Assembly: GCA_949358305.1 (NCBI GenBank)
Contig: OX442315.1
Span: 20,176,427 to 20,240,426, forward strand
Reading direction: 5' to 3'
Length of the DNA stretch: 64,000 nt
Source: Strigamia acuminata
Taxonomy: Eukaryota; Arthropoda; Chilopoda; Geophilomorpha; Linotaeniidae
Shown piece by piece: positions 51,388-62,429 of this stretch. The translations under genes and the position numbers were made by a program. The notes beneath the pieces were generated by a model, which was not told the origin of the DNA, searched no databases, and saw only the letters and a program-made list of their open reading frames with translations. The stretch's first letter is position 1. Every line of letters starts with the position of its first letter.

Positions 51388-53661
51388 TCGTGGAAATCCT
51401 TGTCGAGTGAATTTTTCTGCACCCACCTTTTACTAAAAGGACTGAGTGAGCGGGGACGAGGAGAAAGAAGTTTATCCAAACGTTCTGAGTTTGAGTCAAG
51501 GACTCGGTGATTTGTGCGTCAAGATGGCAGCAGGCCAAATAACCGTCCCCTGCATTGCCTTTTGTCTTAGGTTTTGATGTGCGAAATGGAAAAACACTCG
51601 ACGTTTTCTATACGGACTTGGCTACAATCGATACACGCCGACATGGAAATGAAATGAAATCAGTATCGATTTTTATTTACGTAATTAATTAAATCAATTG
51701 ATGATTTGCTTAGCTCTGATTTACTTGAATGAATAAATTAATTCGATCACGGAATCGGATTACGTTCTATTTTTTTTTCTTTTTAATCTTGAAATAGATC
51801 CATTCAAGTTGGTTACGAAATATCTTCACTTTTGTTGAAAAAAAAACGAAATTTAATTTTTTTAATGGTGAAATTGAATCCGATGTTTGCCTCTTGCTAC
51901 GTATCTGAAGAAGATAATCTGAAGAGTTCTTGTGACCCTTTTAAAAGTAAACATAAGTAAACAAATTTAATGAGTAATGCAAGTATACCTTTGAGGATTG
52001 ACCGAAGCAACACCATCTTTTATAGTTCCACACTCGCTCAACATGAAGCTGTTAGGGTCAAAAGAGTCTTGGTCAGTGAGAAGCGTCACCCGTTGTCACC
52101 GGTCCAGATATCTGTGTGGAAAAGGACGTGGGAGGGGGTTGGGTGAACATCGAGGCCACCGGGAGCTTCATTAGGCGGCTCCGCGAGCGAGAGATTGCGT
52201 TACATGGCAGCAGCTGGCGTGGTGCGAGGTCAGCGTGCGAGTTCAAGGTGGATTCCTTGTCTCTTTGATGCCATCACTGACCATCTGAGAGGTGCAGTTG
52301 CCGTGGTTACTCAAAGAAAGAAAGAGAAAAGGAACTAGACGCGACTTAAAGACTCTTTTAACGAGATTTCTTGACTTTTAGACGAAAATAATGCAACAGA
52401 TACTGACTGACTGCTTTTATCTGCGTCGCTTTTGAAAACTCTACCTCACAAGTGAATATAATGAGCCAAGGTGGAAATAAAGATGCTCGTGACTTTAAAG
52501 TGTTAACATGTGTGCTGCAGTTTCTCGTTGACGAGAACGTGATGTGCTTTGTGTGGGAAGGAAGAGTCTGTCCTTTCCTTCATCTTTGCTGCCTTGAAGA
52601 ACATGAAACTCGAGATGCTGAGAACAAGGCGTAGTTGGTGGCGTTTTTGCTCACATGCAGGATGTTTATCCGAACACGTCACAATTCAGGGCACACCGGC
52701 TGGAACTTTGAAATGTATTTTCTTTTTTTATTACCCACTTTTTTCGGTTGTGTGGGAATAAGGGGTTAAAAGGGTTATAATTTTCAACGTTGGGTATTTT
52801 TTTTTGCTTTTTGGGACGATTGAGGGGGGTTTTGCGATTGTATCCAAAGACGAGGGTTTGCGTAGACTAAACATCTAAAAGGGAAGATGATGGGGATGTC
52901 CTTTGGTAAAAGGAGTGTGAATCCACAAACAGACTGAGTGGGGGGAAAATTGTTATTTGACACTTGTGCATTCCACGGGTCGTGTGTTCTTTTTCTACAC
53001 CGTGTTGTCGTAAAATGTTTATTTTTTTAAATTTTTTTTAAAATTTTTTTTTCTTTGTGTTAGAATGTAAATTGTCGAATTTATTAGATGGATTTAAGAG
53101 GTGAGCCGTTTTTCATTGAAATTATTCACACCTGCGTTGTAAGATTTTGTTTAGTTAGGGTTTATTGCTTGGCAGACCGTACATTGACGAAGTGCATGGT
53201 GTGCGATAAGTGCAAGGTGCAACTCGTTTGCTTAGCATTAAGCGCCAAGCCAAGCAGACATGCAACGGGGAGGCCACAATTATGAATAACTAATGAGAAA
53301 GGAGCTTTATCTAGTGAGCTCGTGAGGTCAAGCTCGGCTTTAAACGAAAAGGAGGCTCTTCTCGTTCGCGTAACGACTAGCCCTAGTTGTGATTGAAAGT
53401 TGCGAGAGTAAAAGTTGATGCGAAAGCATCATAAAGCGGCCCGTAATTGTAAATCAACGTTTAATGTCCGAGATTTTGGTAAGAGGAGAAAACTAGATGG
53501 AAAAAGGGGGACACAGCATCATCCTGTGCACCATTTACGATCGGCAATTAAAGCATCCTAAAATTGAATCGTTTTTTCTTTCACGAGCTAAAATTTGAAC
53601 AGACCCTCATAATTTGCCCGGAGTAAATGTAGGCAACAACTCGTGACCCTTAGTTTGATGG

Positions 53662-53713
53662 TGTCACGCATTGTAGCGTGACAAAACAGTTTTTTTTTTT
53701 TTTTTTTTTTTTA
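53662..53713 (+). repeat. Perfect 8-bp stem-loop followed by a long T run
   Basis: TGTCACGC (53662-53669) and GCGTGACA (53676-53683) are exact reverse complements around a 6-base loop; a T run of about 22 bases begins at 53691. The layout resembles a terminator or the 3' end of a small RNA, but I find no Pol III promoter boxes upstream, and T runs are common in this window. Confidence 0.4.
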
Positions 53714-54396
53714 CTTTTTTTTTTTTTTATTTTTTTTTATTTTCCTTTTCTTTTCTTTTTTCGGAAAAGGTACTCAACTCATTTTAAACAAGTTGAAAAT
53801 AAGTTGTTAACTTTTACACTGCAACTCTTGATGATCGTTTGGAGCGATAAAAGGAGCGTGTTAGGCATGCGCCGTTACCGTTTGCAGCGTCATCTAGCAA
53901 CCGGAAAAGAGTTGGAAAAACAATGGCGGAGACCCCTCCTAACGAGAGGAAGTCATCTATTTCAGATGATGACGCACTTGTCACTGTTCATGTGGACGTA
54001 AAACGTTGTAAAACTGGCGGTGCTTTGACGCAAGTGAGAAACCTCGACGAAGGAAAAGTAGGTTTTGTGTCTGAAGAAAGGAAGAAATAAGGGAGCAATA
54101 ATTCTATGGAGTCGTGTTGATGTGTTGATGGCCAATGGAAGAAAGAAAGGGAGACAGAAAGGGCAGGGGAGGATAAATTGGGATATGTTGGGCTGGTGTG
54201 TAAAAAAAAAGAAGAAAAAAAATAGATATATTTATTATTTACTATATGTGTTGTATATATATCTATTTTAGTTGATAGTGTTGGTGCGATTCGTGTGACC
54301 ATAGCAGTTGCTTGGAAATCATTGGGGATTTGTTGCAAATCTGTTCGGAATTTGAAGCTCAGCAGGAGACTTGCCACACGAAGTAAAGGGCATTCC

Positions 54397-54410
54397 GTTG
54401 TCATGGTAAC
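54397..54410. promoter_or_regulatory. RFX X-box GTTGTC-AT-GGTAAC
   Basis: Two half-sites with a two-base spacer match the X-box form RYYNYY-N2-RRNRAC at every position. A weaker relative, GTTGCC-GT-GGTTAC, is at 52297-52310. Confidence 0.5.
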
Positions 54411-56939
54411 CACGTCCACTGCTTGATGGAGGAGCCAACAGCTTCTTCCTGCTGTTGCTGCTTTTCGCTGCTTTGCGGATTGAAGCCAGTTTTAAAAATT
54501 CTTATTAAATTTTTTTGTCGCGGTCGTTGTTTGCTGCGAGTTGATTGAAATGGTGAGCAATGGTGTTTACACGAGCAATTTACGAAAACGGTTGCGTTTT
54601 CTATTCATAGAAAAAGAGTGAATTATTTTTTCCTTCTTTCTTTCTTTCTTTGGGTTAGTTTCTTTTTTTGTTTTTTTAAAAAGTGGGTTTTAACAAGCAG
54701 GAAAAAAAAGAAAAAGGTCGTAAAAATCGCCGTGCGCAGACGGCAAGGGGAGGGAGATTTGCGGCGTCGGCATGGCTGCTTTCAAGGTCCTCGTTCTTGT
54801 ATTGAATGAGGGGAAGGTTGTTTGCAAAGTAAATACATATCTATAAATTTCTGTAAAGTGACAGTGCATAAATTGTGGTGTAATTGACAAGTTGGCGTCT
54901 CGCCAAACGCGTCTTTCACCGACAATCCGCATTGCCTTATACAAGAGAGCGATAAAGAAAGGCTTAACTTTGTTTTTATTTTTTATTTAAAAAAGAAAAG
55001 GAAAAAAAAAAGAGAAATAGATAGCGGGAAGGAGGAGTTGGAATAAGATATCGATGCGATCGAGATGTGCCAGGTAAATGAGCCATCAATCATTAATTAT
55101 GCAGATGAAGTGCAAATGAGATTCCCTTAGTCGACATTAGTCATCTCATTGACAGCAACCCGCAGTCACGAAAGAAACTCGCGCCTCGCATTATTAATAT
55201 TTCTGAAATCAGGTTAAAAGTGTCATTAATTGCATCGCGTGATAAATGAAGACGAGCGCAACTCTTAACAAGACACGTTTATCGGAAACAAGCAGAGAGA
55301 AACGCGTATTGCGGTTCAGCCGAGTGGCAGGAGTTGCGACGGCGATGACCTGCAACTGCCATCTCCCGCGCACATCTCCTGGGTTTGTGTCTCGCCTCTC
55401 TCGCTCTCCCACTCTTTTGTGAATCTCCCCGAGCGCTTTTTAATCAGAAGCCAAAAATGATTTATTGTAAATCAATGAAGTTATGCGCGCGCCACTTGCA
55501 GCCGCCTCTCAACCTGCACGTCGTTCGTTTTCCATCCTTCTTAAAACCTCACCCATAATAGAGCGGCAAATATCCGGCAGGGGGATGTCGCGATGAAAAA
55601 TAAAAATTAAAAGAAGATTTTGAGAGAAAATAAAAAAAAAAAAAGAATGAGCGGGAGAGAGAGAGAGAAAGCAGATGTGAGTTTTACAAGGCGGATTAAT
55701 ATGAGTCACCAGCTTGATGTAGTCAAGTGTCGAGAAATCGAAGAGGAATTTAATAAAGATAAGTCATTTTGTTCAATTTAATTCTCCTACCACTTTAAGC
55801 ACAAGAGGAGTCGAATGGCGCTACATAAATTATTCACTTATCTATTTTTTTTCTTTCTCTCTTTCTCATTTTTTTTTTTTTTTTGAAATTAAGTGCTCGT
55901 TTTCGAGTGGTGGTCATTTCTGAAAGAATGTATCCTAAGAAGCATGGGTGTTGGATAATAATGTTGCACGCTTGATTCCACCCTCTTTTCGAGCGTCTGA
56001 TCACTGTTCCTAATGGATTCTTTAATTGCAATTGACACACGGAGGACGTTTTGGGGTTTTCTTTCTTCGTTTCATTTGCCCATTTCAGCCCAGATAAGAC
56101 GCTCTGACCGAGTGGATGGCTCTTGTATTTATTAATGATACTGCCATTATCTGGTGCTCCATGTATTATTCATGGCGTGTCAAGCGTTTTCACGCGTTGC
56201 ACGAGCAAAAATTAATTTAAATAGGCAAGAACTTGCACATTTTTATTATTATTTTTATTATTTAAGTTGGCGGAGAAGAAATTCAAGTTGGGAAATTGCG
56301 AAATACTCCAAGATACTTTGTATTTTACTTGATTTCACTTCTTTTTTCTTTAACCTCGCGGTGGTAACCAATGAATAATTGATGGCAAAGACCTGTCGTC
56401 GCGATGGTCTCTCGTATACGAGTGGAACGCTGCAGGTTTTCTCTAATGCACGTACAAGCGAGAGAAATGGTGTGCCTGCCAAGGAAGAGCCCTAAGTCCC
56501 TGATCCGGACAAATCGTTGGGGAGATGAACAAGGGGGCCCCTGGGAATCGTTCACTTGACGCGCACGGATTTGATAGGGAAAGCGGGGAGATTTAAACCC
56601 CTTCTTTTCCTTTTCCGAGCTAATATGACTCCGACATCCTTCATTCTGCGTATTAGCCGTCGCCAATCTGGGGCCAATTGCCTAGACCAAATCTACAAGT
56701 ATTTCGACTTCTTTTTTATACTTTCGAATGATTGTATAATGCGAACGGGAGATATTCGAATCGTAAAATACATGTCGGGTTGTTGAATCGTCCATAAAGA
56801 AGTGGGAAAAGAGCCACGGGCACTTGCGAGAAGCACTCGGCAAGAAGTTAGTGGTCAATATATAAATATATTCATAACCGCACTTGTACAAAGAACATTG
56901 AACATGTTGGCAAGCGGGCTCCAGCCGAGATTACATCCA

Positions 56940-57420
56940 CCTAATAAGGTTTATATAATGTTTCCATATATGCACCTCTCGTCTCCCGTCTCCCCTAGTC
57001 GGTCCAGAGCCCCCAGTGGCCCGAATTTCCTCCCTTTCTCTTTTCTTGGCTGCCAGCCTGACCGTACAGTGCAATGGGGAGCATTTCCAGCCCGTTGCCC
57101 CAAGCAGGGGGAGTTTATTGAGCGGAAACGAGACTCAACCAACATCCCCCCACCGCCTCAGTCTACCATTTCCTTCCTCTTGTCTCGCGGACCCCCTTCT
57201 CGTTTCGTCCGTGAAACGCATTTGGGGGCGGGGGTGCCTCACCTCCCAAGATTGGGGTGGAGACTCAGACTGGACTTGGGAGATGAAGCGCATGCGATTT
57301 GGCAGCTAATGAGTAGTTATGGGTCTCGAACGTTGCTCGTCCATCGTCGCTGCTCGTTTGGTGCGCGCCATCTGTATTCGATGCGGGCAAATGGGGCGGC
57401 GAGGAGAAGCGCTTTTTAAG
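56940..57420. other. GC-rich patch, possible regulatory block
   Basis: TATATAA at 56951 is followed by almost 500 bases of clearly higher GC and CpG than its surroundings. It holds the 3' part of a 205-codon open frame without recognisable domain. CTCF-like motifs on the minus strand (GCGCCATCT at 57365-57373; GCGCCCTCTGG at 57909-57919) flank its right side. It might be a promoter or insulator; the sequence alone does not decide. Confidence 0.3.
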
Positions 57421-60282
57421 TTTGGGTTTTATTTATTGGAGTAGGTTGCGTTTCATCACCTTGTTGTCTCTTTTTTGGGCGCGTGTTTAGATATTAATTA
57501 GGGTGGCGTTTGTCTGTTGTTGTGAGCACGCTGACAGGCGAGATTCATGGATCGCGTGATCGCCAGTTGTGATAATAAATGCATCTCTGCCACCAACCCT
57601 ATTTAACCTCTTCTTAAGGCTCCAATTAATTAGTGTGTGCTTGGGGCCTCGCTCCCGACATTCCTCGGGATTAATTGTTTCTCGGCTCCCTCGACCTCAA
57701 GTCTCAACACCGAGGTGCGCGTCGACGACGTCCTCGCCTCCTCCGCTCGCGAGGTTTTTCTGTACAAATTGAAGATGTGACTTGACAAGCTCGCATCTTC
57801 GCCACGCTCGAACCGACTCGTCTTTGTTTCATTGTGGATTTAGACAAAGATAGATTGAGGTGGTCAATGTGCAAGGGGGGTGTTGATTGCGGTCATTCTG
57901 TGAAATCAGCGCCCTCTGGCTGATGACGGTAGCGAAGAGGGGGGAAAGTAATTCTATTAACTCGGTGTGACGTATCTTTATCTGTAGTTTGTGAACTTTT
58001 GGTCCACTGCTTGCTTTCCATTCGTCGAATTAATGTGCGAGAGACAGAATTGGGGGATGGGGAGCGCGAAGATGGAAGGGTGGGGTGGGTGGGAAGGTCC
58101 AGCCATGCAGAAGGGGAGGAAATAAGTGGAGAGAGAAAGAGAAAAGGTGACGAATGAAACGACGACACTGAATGTCATTGACTCGCATCCGTCATAAGTT
58201 CAATGGAGCGGAAATATCAGAAGGGGGAGTAAATTAAATCAGCGCCCAAATGCAGAACGCACTGAGGTTTACACTTTTATGTCACAGTGGTGAGCATCGC
58301 AAACTTGTCCCGACCCCACACGACATGGCAGGAAATGTAGTGGAATTCTGCGAGATGCAAATCCCCGCTTGGATGACTCATGTAAAAATCCACCCAAACA
58401 GACGCTAGCGTTCATCGACTTAAACCCCGGCCCGGATAATGCATCTATTACTTCACTATTGGAAATTAGTTTAACAGGAAGTGCTTTTTTTGGGTCCCGT
58501 TTGATCGATACGTATTCTCGCGGTCCGTTGACTTGAGTTATTAGGACGATGAATATTATTGGACCGTGGTCAATCGAAGCGAAACATGTGGCGACTTGTG
58601 CATGAGAAGTCAGTGACTCAAGGGGTTAATAGCTATATTTCTTTGCCTGTCTCCAAGTTTACCCTTGGCGTTCGTGCCGACCCCCTTCCCTTCCTTTTCG
58701 CGACCTCACAGCGAATCTCGTCCCCTTTTCCGTGTTTTGTTTTGCTCCACGGAGTCTCAATGGCTTCAGTGAATCGGAAAGCATCAGGGTGCTTTTTCAT
58801 TAAATTAGATCAGTAATGCAAATAATCTTGTTTGCTCTGGATAAATCAATTAGAAAAATAAAAAGGATGAAATTCAATTTATGAGAAATCAACGCAGCTG
58901 CTGACACGGTTACGTTACCACTCGGATTAATGAAATGGAGGGGATGGAATAAGGGAAAATAAATAAATTAATAGGGAATACAATTTTTTTTTTTTGGTCC
59001 CGCAATTTGGAATTGGGAAAACTCAAAGGTGGCCATCGATTCGTATTCCGGCGAGGCGGGAAAAGATTTGTCAAAACGTCAAGTGTCCGCCGCCCTCGAC
59101 GCACTTCGAACTCGTACTTAGAGAAATATGTGCCACTTCCTGTTGTCTACAAATGGTGCGTGCTTGTTTTGAGTGGACCTGCGAATCGATGTTGTAGTGC
59201 GACATATTTTCACTCTGCTCTGATGGATTCGCTCGTAAAACGCGAATTGACAGCGGAGGGAAAAAATTAGAAATAAATTAGCTCGTTTTTTTTTTTGTTT
59301 TTTAAAAATTCCTTTTTATTATTTTCCTTGGCAACACGTTAATGAAAAGGCATTTTAAGCCACGGCATTTATCTTGTCAGCAAACGGAGGCAAGTGAAGT
59401 CGTTTTCATCCAATGCCAAAGAAGGGAAAAGGAAAGAGGGAGAAAGGAGTTAAGTTAACTTAGAGTCGCCACGCACTCATCATAATTTGTCTCTGTCGTC
59501 ATGTCCGGCCGTTAAGTGCGCTGATTGCCGCCCGGTGGTGCACGAGGGAAACGGGTTTAGCGAGCATTAGGGTGAAAATGTCCTCCCGCGTTCTCTTACC
59601 CCCTCGCATTCCCTTCCTCGTTTATACGACTCCCTTCCCGTAATTAAAAATGCGCGCGCGTTCGTTGCTCGTTTGCGGTCGTATAATTGGCTCGTGCACT
59701 GAGTCCCGTTGCGTTTGTCACACTCAAATCACGATGCAATTGCTAAGCACATGACCAGTTGCCAAATCCGTGCACTGTTTTTGAGTTTTGTTAATTAATT
59801 GTGTTTTTTTTCTTTTTTTTTCGTTCTCGTTCTTACTTACGTAAGATGTAAATCCGTGGTTGTAAAAAGAATGATATAATCCTTTTTCTCTCCATCCCTT
59901 CAACGAATAGTGTTTAATTTTCTTTACAATGGACTTTGTATGTAATTAAGTCATTGAGTTTAGTCCTTTAATTTGTCCGTTCCTCCTTTTAGCATTTACA
60001 TTTTATTTTTCAACAACTCCCTCTCTCCCTCGTCCTCCGCCTCCTCCTCCCTATCAATTCCTCTTATGTCGCGCTGCGAGTTTTGCTTTTTCCCCTTGCC
60101 GTATATGAGTTGGGATTAATTTAATAATTCCCCCTTACCCTCTGCGAATCCATTTAGCATGAGTGCCACGCTGGCCGTACCGACAATTAATTTAGCACTA
60201 ATACGGAGATGATCGGCAACTCGCTTCGAATTCTCCGTTTAATTGACAAAAGAGTGATTAAAGTGCGGAGCATGGAATCGTG

Positions 60283-60294
60283 TTTGGCGCCAAA
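60283..60294. promoter_or_regulatory. Perfect E2F dyad TTTGGCGCCAAA
   Basis: Both strands match the E2F consensus TTTSSCGC in a 12-base palindrome, within a CpG-rich stretch 0.8 kb upstream of the candidate proximal first exon. A cell-cycle input to a proximal promoter is possible. Confidence 0.5.
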
Positions 60295-61101
60295 GAGCGA
60301 GCGACCCCCCGCAACGTCACGCGTTATAAATCAGGTCGAGACGCGCCAAGGGACGCGTCGCACGATTTCAATTCAATTGTATGTGAAATGTGCCATTTTC
60401 GTTTTTCTGCTTGTTTTACAACTCGATTTGGTGATGAGATATACAACGGAATGAATTTTTTTTTTTAAATTAAAAATATCGACTAATATTCCACGATATA
60501 TCGAATTAAATTAGACTAAAAAATTTGTTGATAAAATATATTGAAAAGAAAAACAATTATGTCGTAATTTTTAATTTTTAATTTTTTTGCATCTCTAAAA
60601 GTTGTTGAATTAAAATCTCGCGTTTTGAGTTGCGCGCGTGGAATGCGTGTGTGTGGTGTTCACATAATGCTCGGTTGAATGCTTCCTATGAATACATTGG
60701 CTGGCGTTGTACAAGTAGCGTTTAATCTGGCGCGTATAAGCAACAAAATTATGGCCACTGGGGATTATGATGGATAACCCTTCAAGCGACAACCTCGTCC
60801 TCCTCCCTGTCCCATTCTACCTGCACGAGCTGATAAAGCCCATGCCCACGCTACAAAGGACTCAGTGAGGTGTGATGAGGGAGAAAAGGGGAGTGGGTGG
60901 GGTAGCGGAGAGTGAAGGAGAATAAGTCACTAATAGAGGGTGGGTGTGGGTTGGGGTATCGGATTGGCCAAACGACAGTCTTATATCTTGGCTCCATTGC
61001 CAATGCTTGACAGAATCCAATTTTTATTGATTGATGCGCGTAAGCAAGCGCGGGCGCTCCTATCCGATAGAAGCCGAGCATGCTCCTAGACGAGCACGTG
61101 C

Positions 61102-61225
61102 ATGCAACGGGACGCGCCACACTTCGGCTCGGCGTCAATTGAGCACAGCACACTCCTCATGCCGACCGACGAAGGCGCCGCCAGTCCCAGGTGGATTGCA
61201 CCTCCGCCGCCCATCTTTGATTTGT
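61102..61225 (+). CDS. zfh1: Candidate proximal first coding exon of zfh1
   Basis: An ATG at 61102 opens a frame of 41 codons plus one base that ends at T|GTGAGT (donor 61226-61231), a strong 5' splice site. The one leftover base gives phase 1, exactly what the ZEB exon at 61577 requires; joining them reads ...PPPPIFDL-F-ELEDMPEE without a stop, across an intron of 351 bases. A TAG lies in frame 15 bases before the first ATG, so translation must start at 61102 or at the second in-frame ATG, 61159, which leaves a 22-residue leader starting MPTDEGAASPRW. Neither ATG has a purine at -3. The region is GC- and CpG-rich, like a promoter-proximal exon. It does not contain the CKRRKQ-type start of vertebrate ZEB proteins, so it would define an alternative isoform. 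No homologue of this short peptide is known to me; chance remains possible. Confidence 0.45.
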
Positions 61226-61576
61226 GTGAGTAGGTAACAACTAACAATGTCCACCTGAGCGCGCATTTTAAACTGTTGGTGTTGGGTTTGTTGTTGCGAA
61301 ACAGGCCTATTTCCAAAGGTGATAAATCGTAAGGTTTGATAAAATATTTTTTTTATATTTCAACTATTATTATTTGCATTATTTTTTCTTTTTTAAATTA
61401 CGGTTTTTATGGGGGAAGTTGTGTGTTAATGTTTCGTGGAGTTTTGCAAGTCGGATAAATAAATAAATAGAAGGAGCCAATGGGGGATCGTGCATCATGG
61501 GGATGGAGAAACGTTCGCAAGTAGAAAAGAGAGACGGAGAGAGATTAATTTCTGGTTTTGTTTTCTTTTTTTGCAG

Positions 61577-62104
61577 TTGAACTAGAAGACATGCCGGAAG
61601 AGGTGGACCACGATCACCTGGGGCCCGGCGACTCGATCGCCAAAGACAGTCCAGTGCTTGAAGCGACGACGACGACGACGACGATGACGAGCACGAGCAC
61701 GACGAGCGCAGATTGCTCGGACGAGCGAGACACTGGCACTTCAAAACGATCGCTGTGTACGAGCAGCGATAACGGAGCTTCCAAAAATGACTTCCATGTT
61801 GGTCCAGAGACGGGTAGTGCCCATAAGAGTGTGCGGCGGACGTTCGTGGACTCAAATCCGTCGCCGCCAAAATCCCCGTCCAGTGCCCATCTTGTTCCTA
61901 ACTTGCACGCTGTGACTAATGTTGGCAACGATGCCAAATCCCATCCTGATGACGACTCAAAGTCCGAAGAAGAGAAAATTCAAGAGTACCTGCAACGTAG
62001 CGACACTGCTGTCATTTACCCCGAACCAGTGGACGGTGATCCAAACCACACCGCGTCGCCTTCGTCTCCCAAGACGACATCGGTTGCACCCATCGACCAT
62101 TCAG
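61577..62104 (+). CDS. zfh1: zfh1/ZEB homologue, N-terminal exon before the first zinc-finger cluster
   Basis: A T-rich tract and TTTGCAG (to 61576) form the 3' splice site and CAG|GTAAAA (62102-62110) the 5' splice site. The exon is 528 bases, phase 1 at both ends, with one open frame. It encodes an acidic, low-complexity region: ELEDMPEEVDHDHLGPGD at the start, a Thr/Ser tract, then Ser/Pro-rich sequence, and finally EEEKIQEYLQRSDTAVIYPE and V (61969-62031). That last motif is the diagnosis: human ZEB2 has, from memory, EEYLQRSDTAIIYPEAPEE and ZEB1 EEFLQQQDTAVIFPEAPEE at the same place, a short distance before the first C2H2 fingers. ZEB/zfh1 proteins are nuclear repressors with two C2H2 clusters around a homeodomain; they bind CAGGTG/CAGGTA and recruit corepressors such as CtBP. 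Neither fingers nor homeodomain are in the window. The ELE-DMPEE start may correspond to the KLHIVEEE region of vertebrate ZEB. Confidence 0.9.
61666..61710 (+). repeat. zfh1: Coding ACG trinucleotide repeat (Thr/Ser tract)
   Basis: Six ACG codons, an ATG, and then ACG/AGC codons encode six threonines, a methionine and further Thr/Ser residues inside the ZEB exon. The run of identical codons suggests recent slippage expansion and probable length variation between individuals or species. Confidence 0.8.
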
Positions 62105-62429
62105 GTAAAAAAAATATATACATATATATATTTTATTTTATTTTTATTCTAAAATTTCTTTTATTTTGATTCGATTTTATTTTCCTTGTTGGAAAAAATT
62201 GCAACTTTTTGGTCGTATTACAAATGGGGGAAAAAATTGGTGTTCGGTGATGCATTACAAGTTAAGCACAGGTGCATGATGGAGAAGGCAACCTGACTGA
62301 ATCCAGGTGATTTATTTGCTTGGAACGCGAAAGCGATTTTTTTTTTTTTTTTCGTATTTCGATTGCAGTGCGAGGGGGATAGCGAGAGAAAATAAGGTGG
62401 TGGGGGGGAGGTCGCACAGACAATTTTTT

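Larger units (their letters stand above)
43028..61101. other. Noncoding DNA, probable third segment of the long intron
   Basis: No convincing internal exon in 18 kb. Notable are AT-rich tracts (43961-43981, 48780-48870, 49300-49340, 52990-53060, 53690-53760), GC-richer patches (44480-44720, 45540-45960, 56940-57420, 59400-59720, 60270-60400) and a gradual rise in CpG towards the right end. The longest open frame of the window (56802-57419, plus, 205 codons) lies in the 57 kb patch; its peptide is proline/serine/arginine-rich, has no recognisable domain and no flanking splice sites, so I do not call it a gene. Confidence 0.5.

Noticed and set aside
56802-57419. Longest open frame of the window, 205 codons on the plus strand
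   Set aside because: It lies in a GC-rich patch where stops are rare, the peptide is Pro/Ser/Arg-rich without any recognised domain, the first ATG is late, and no splice sites fit. Other frames of the patch are open too.
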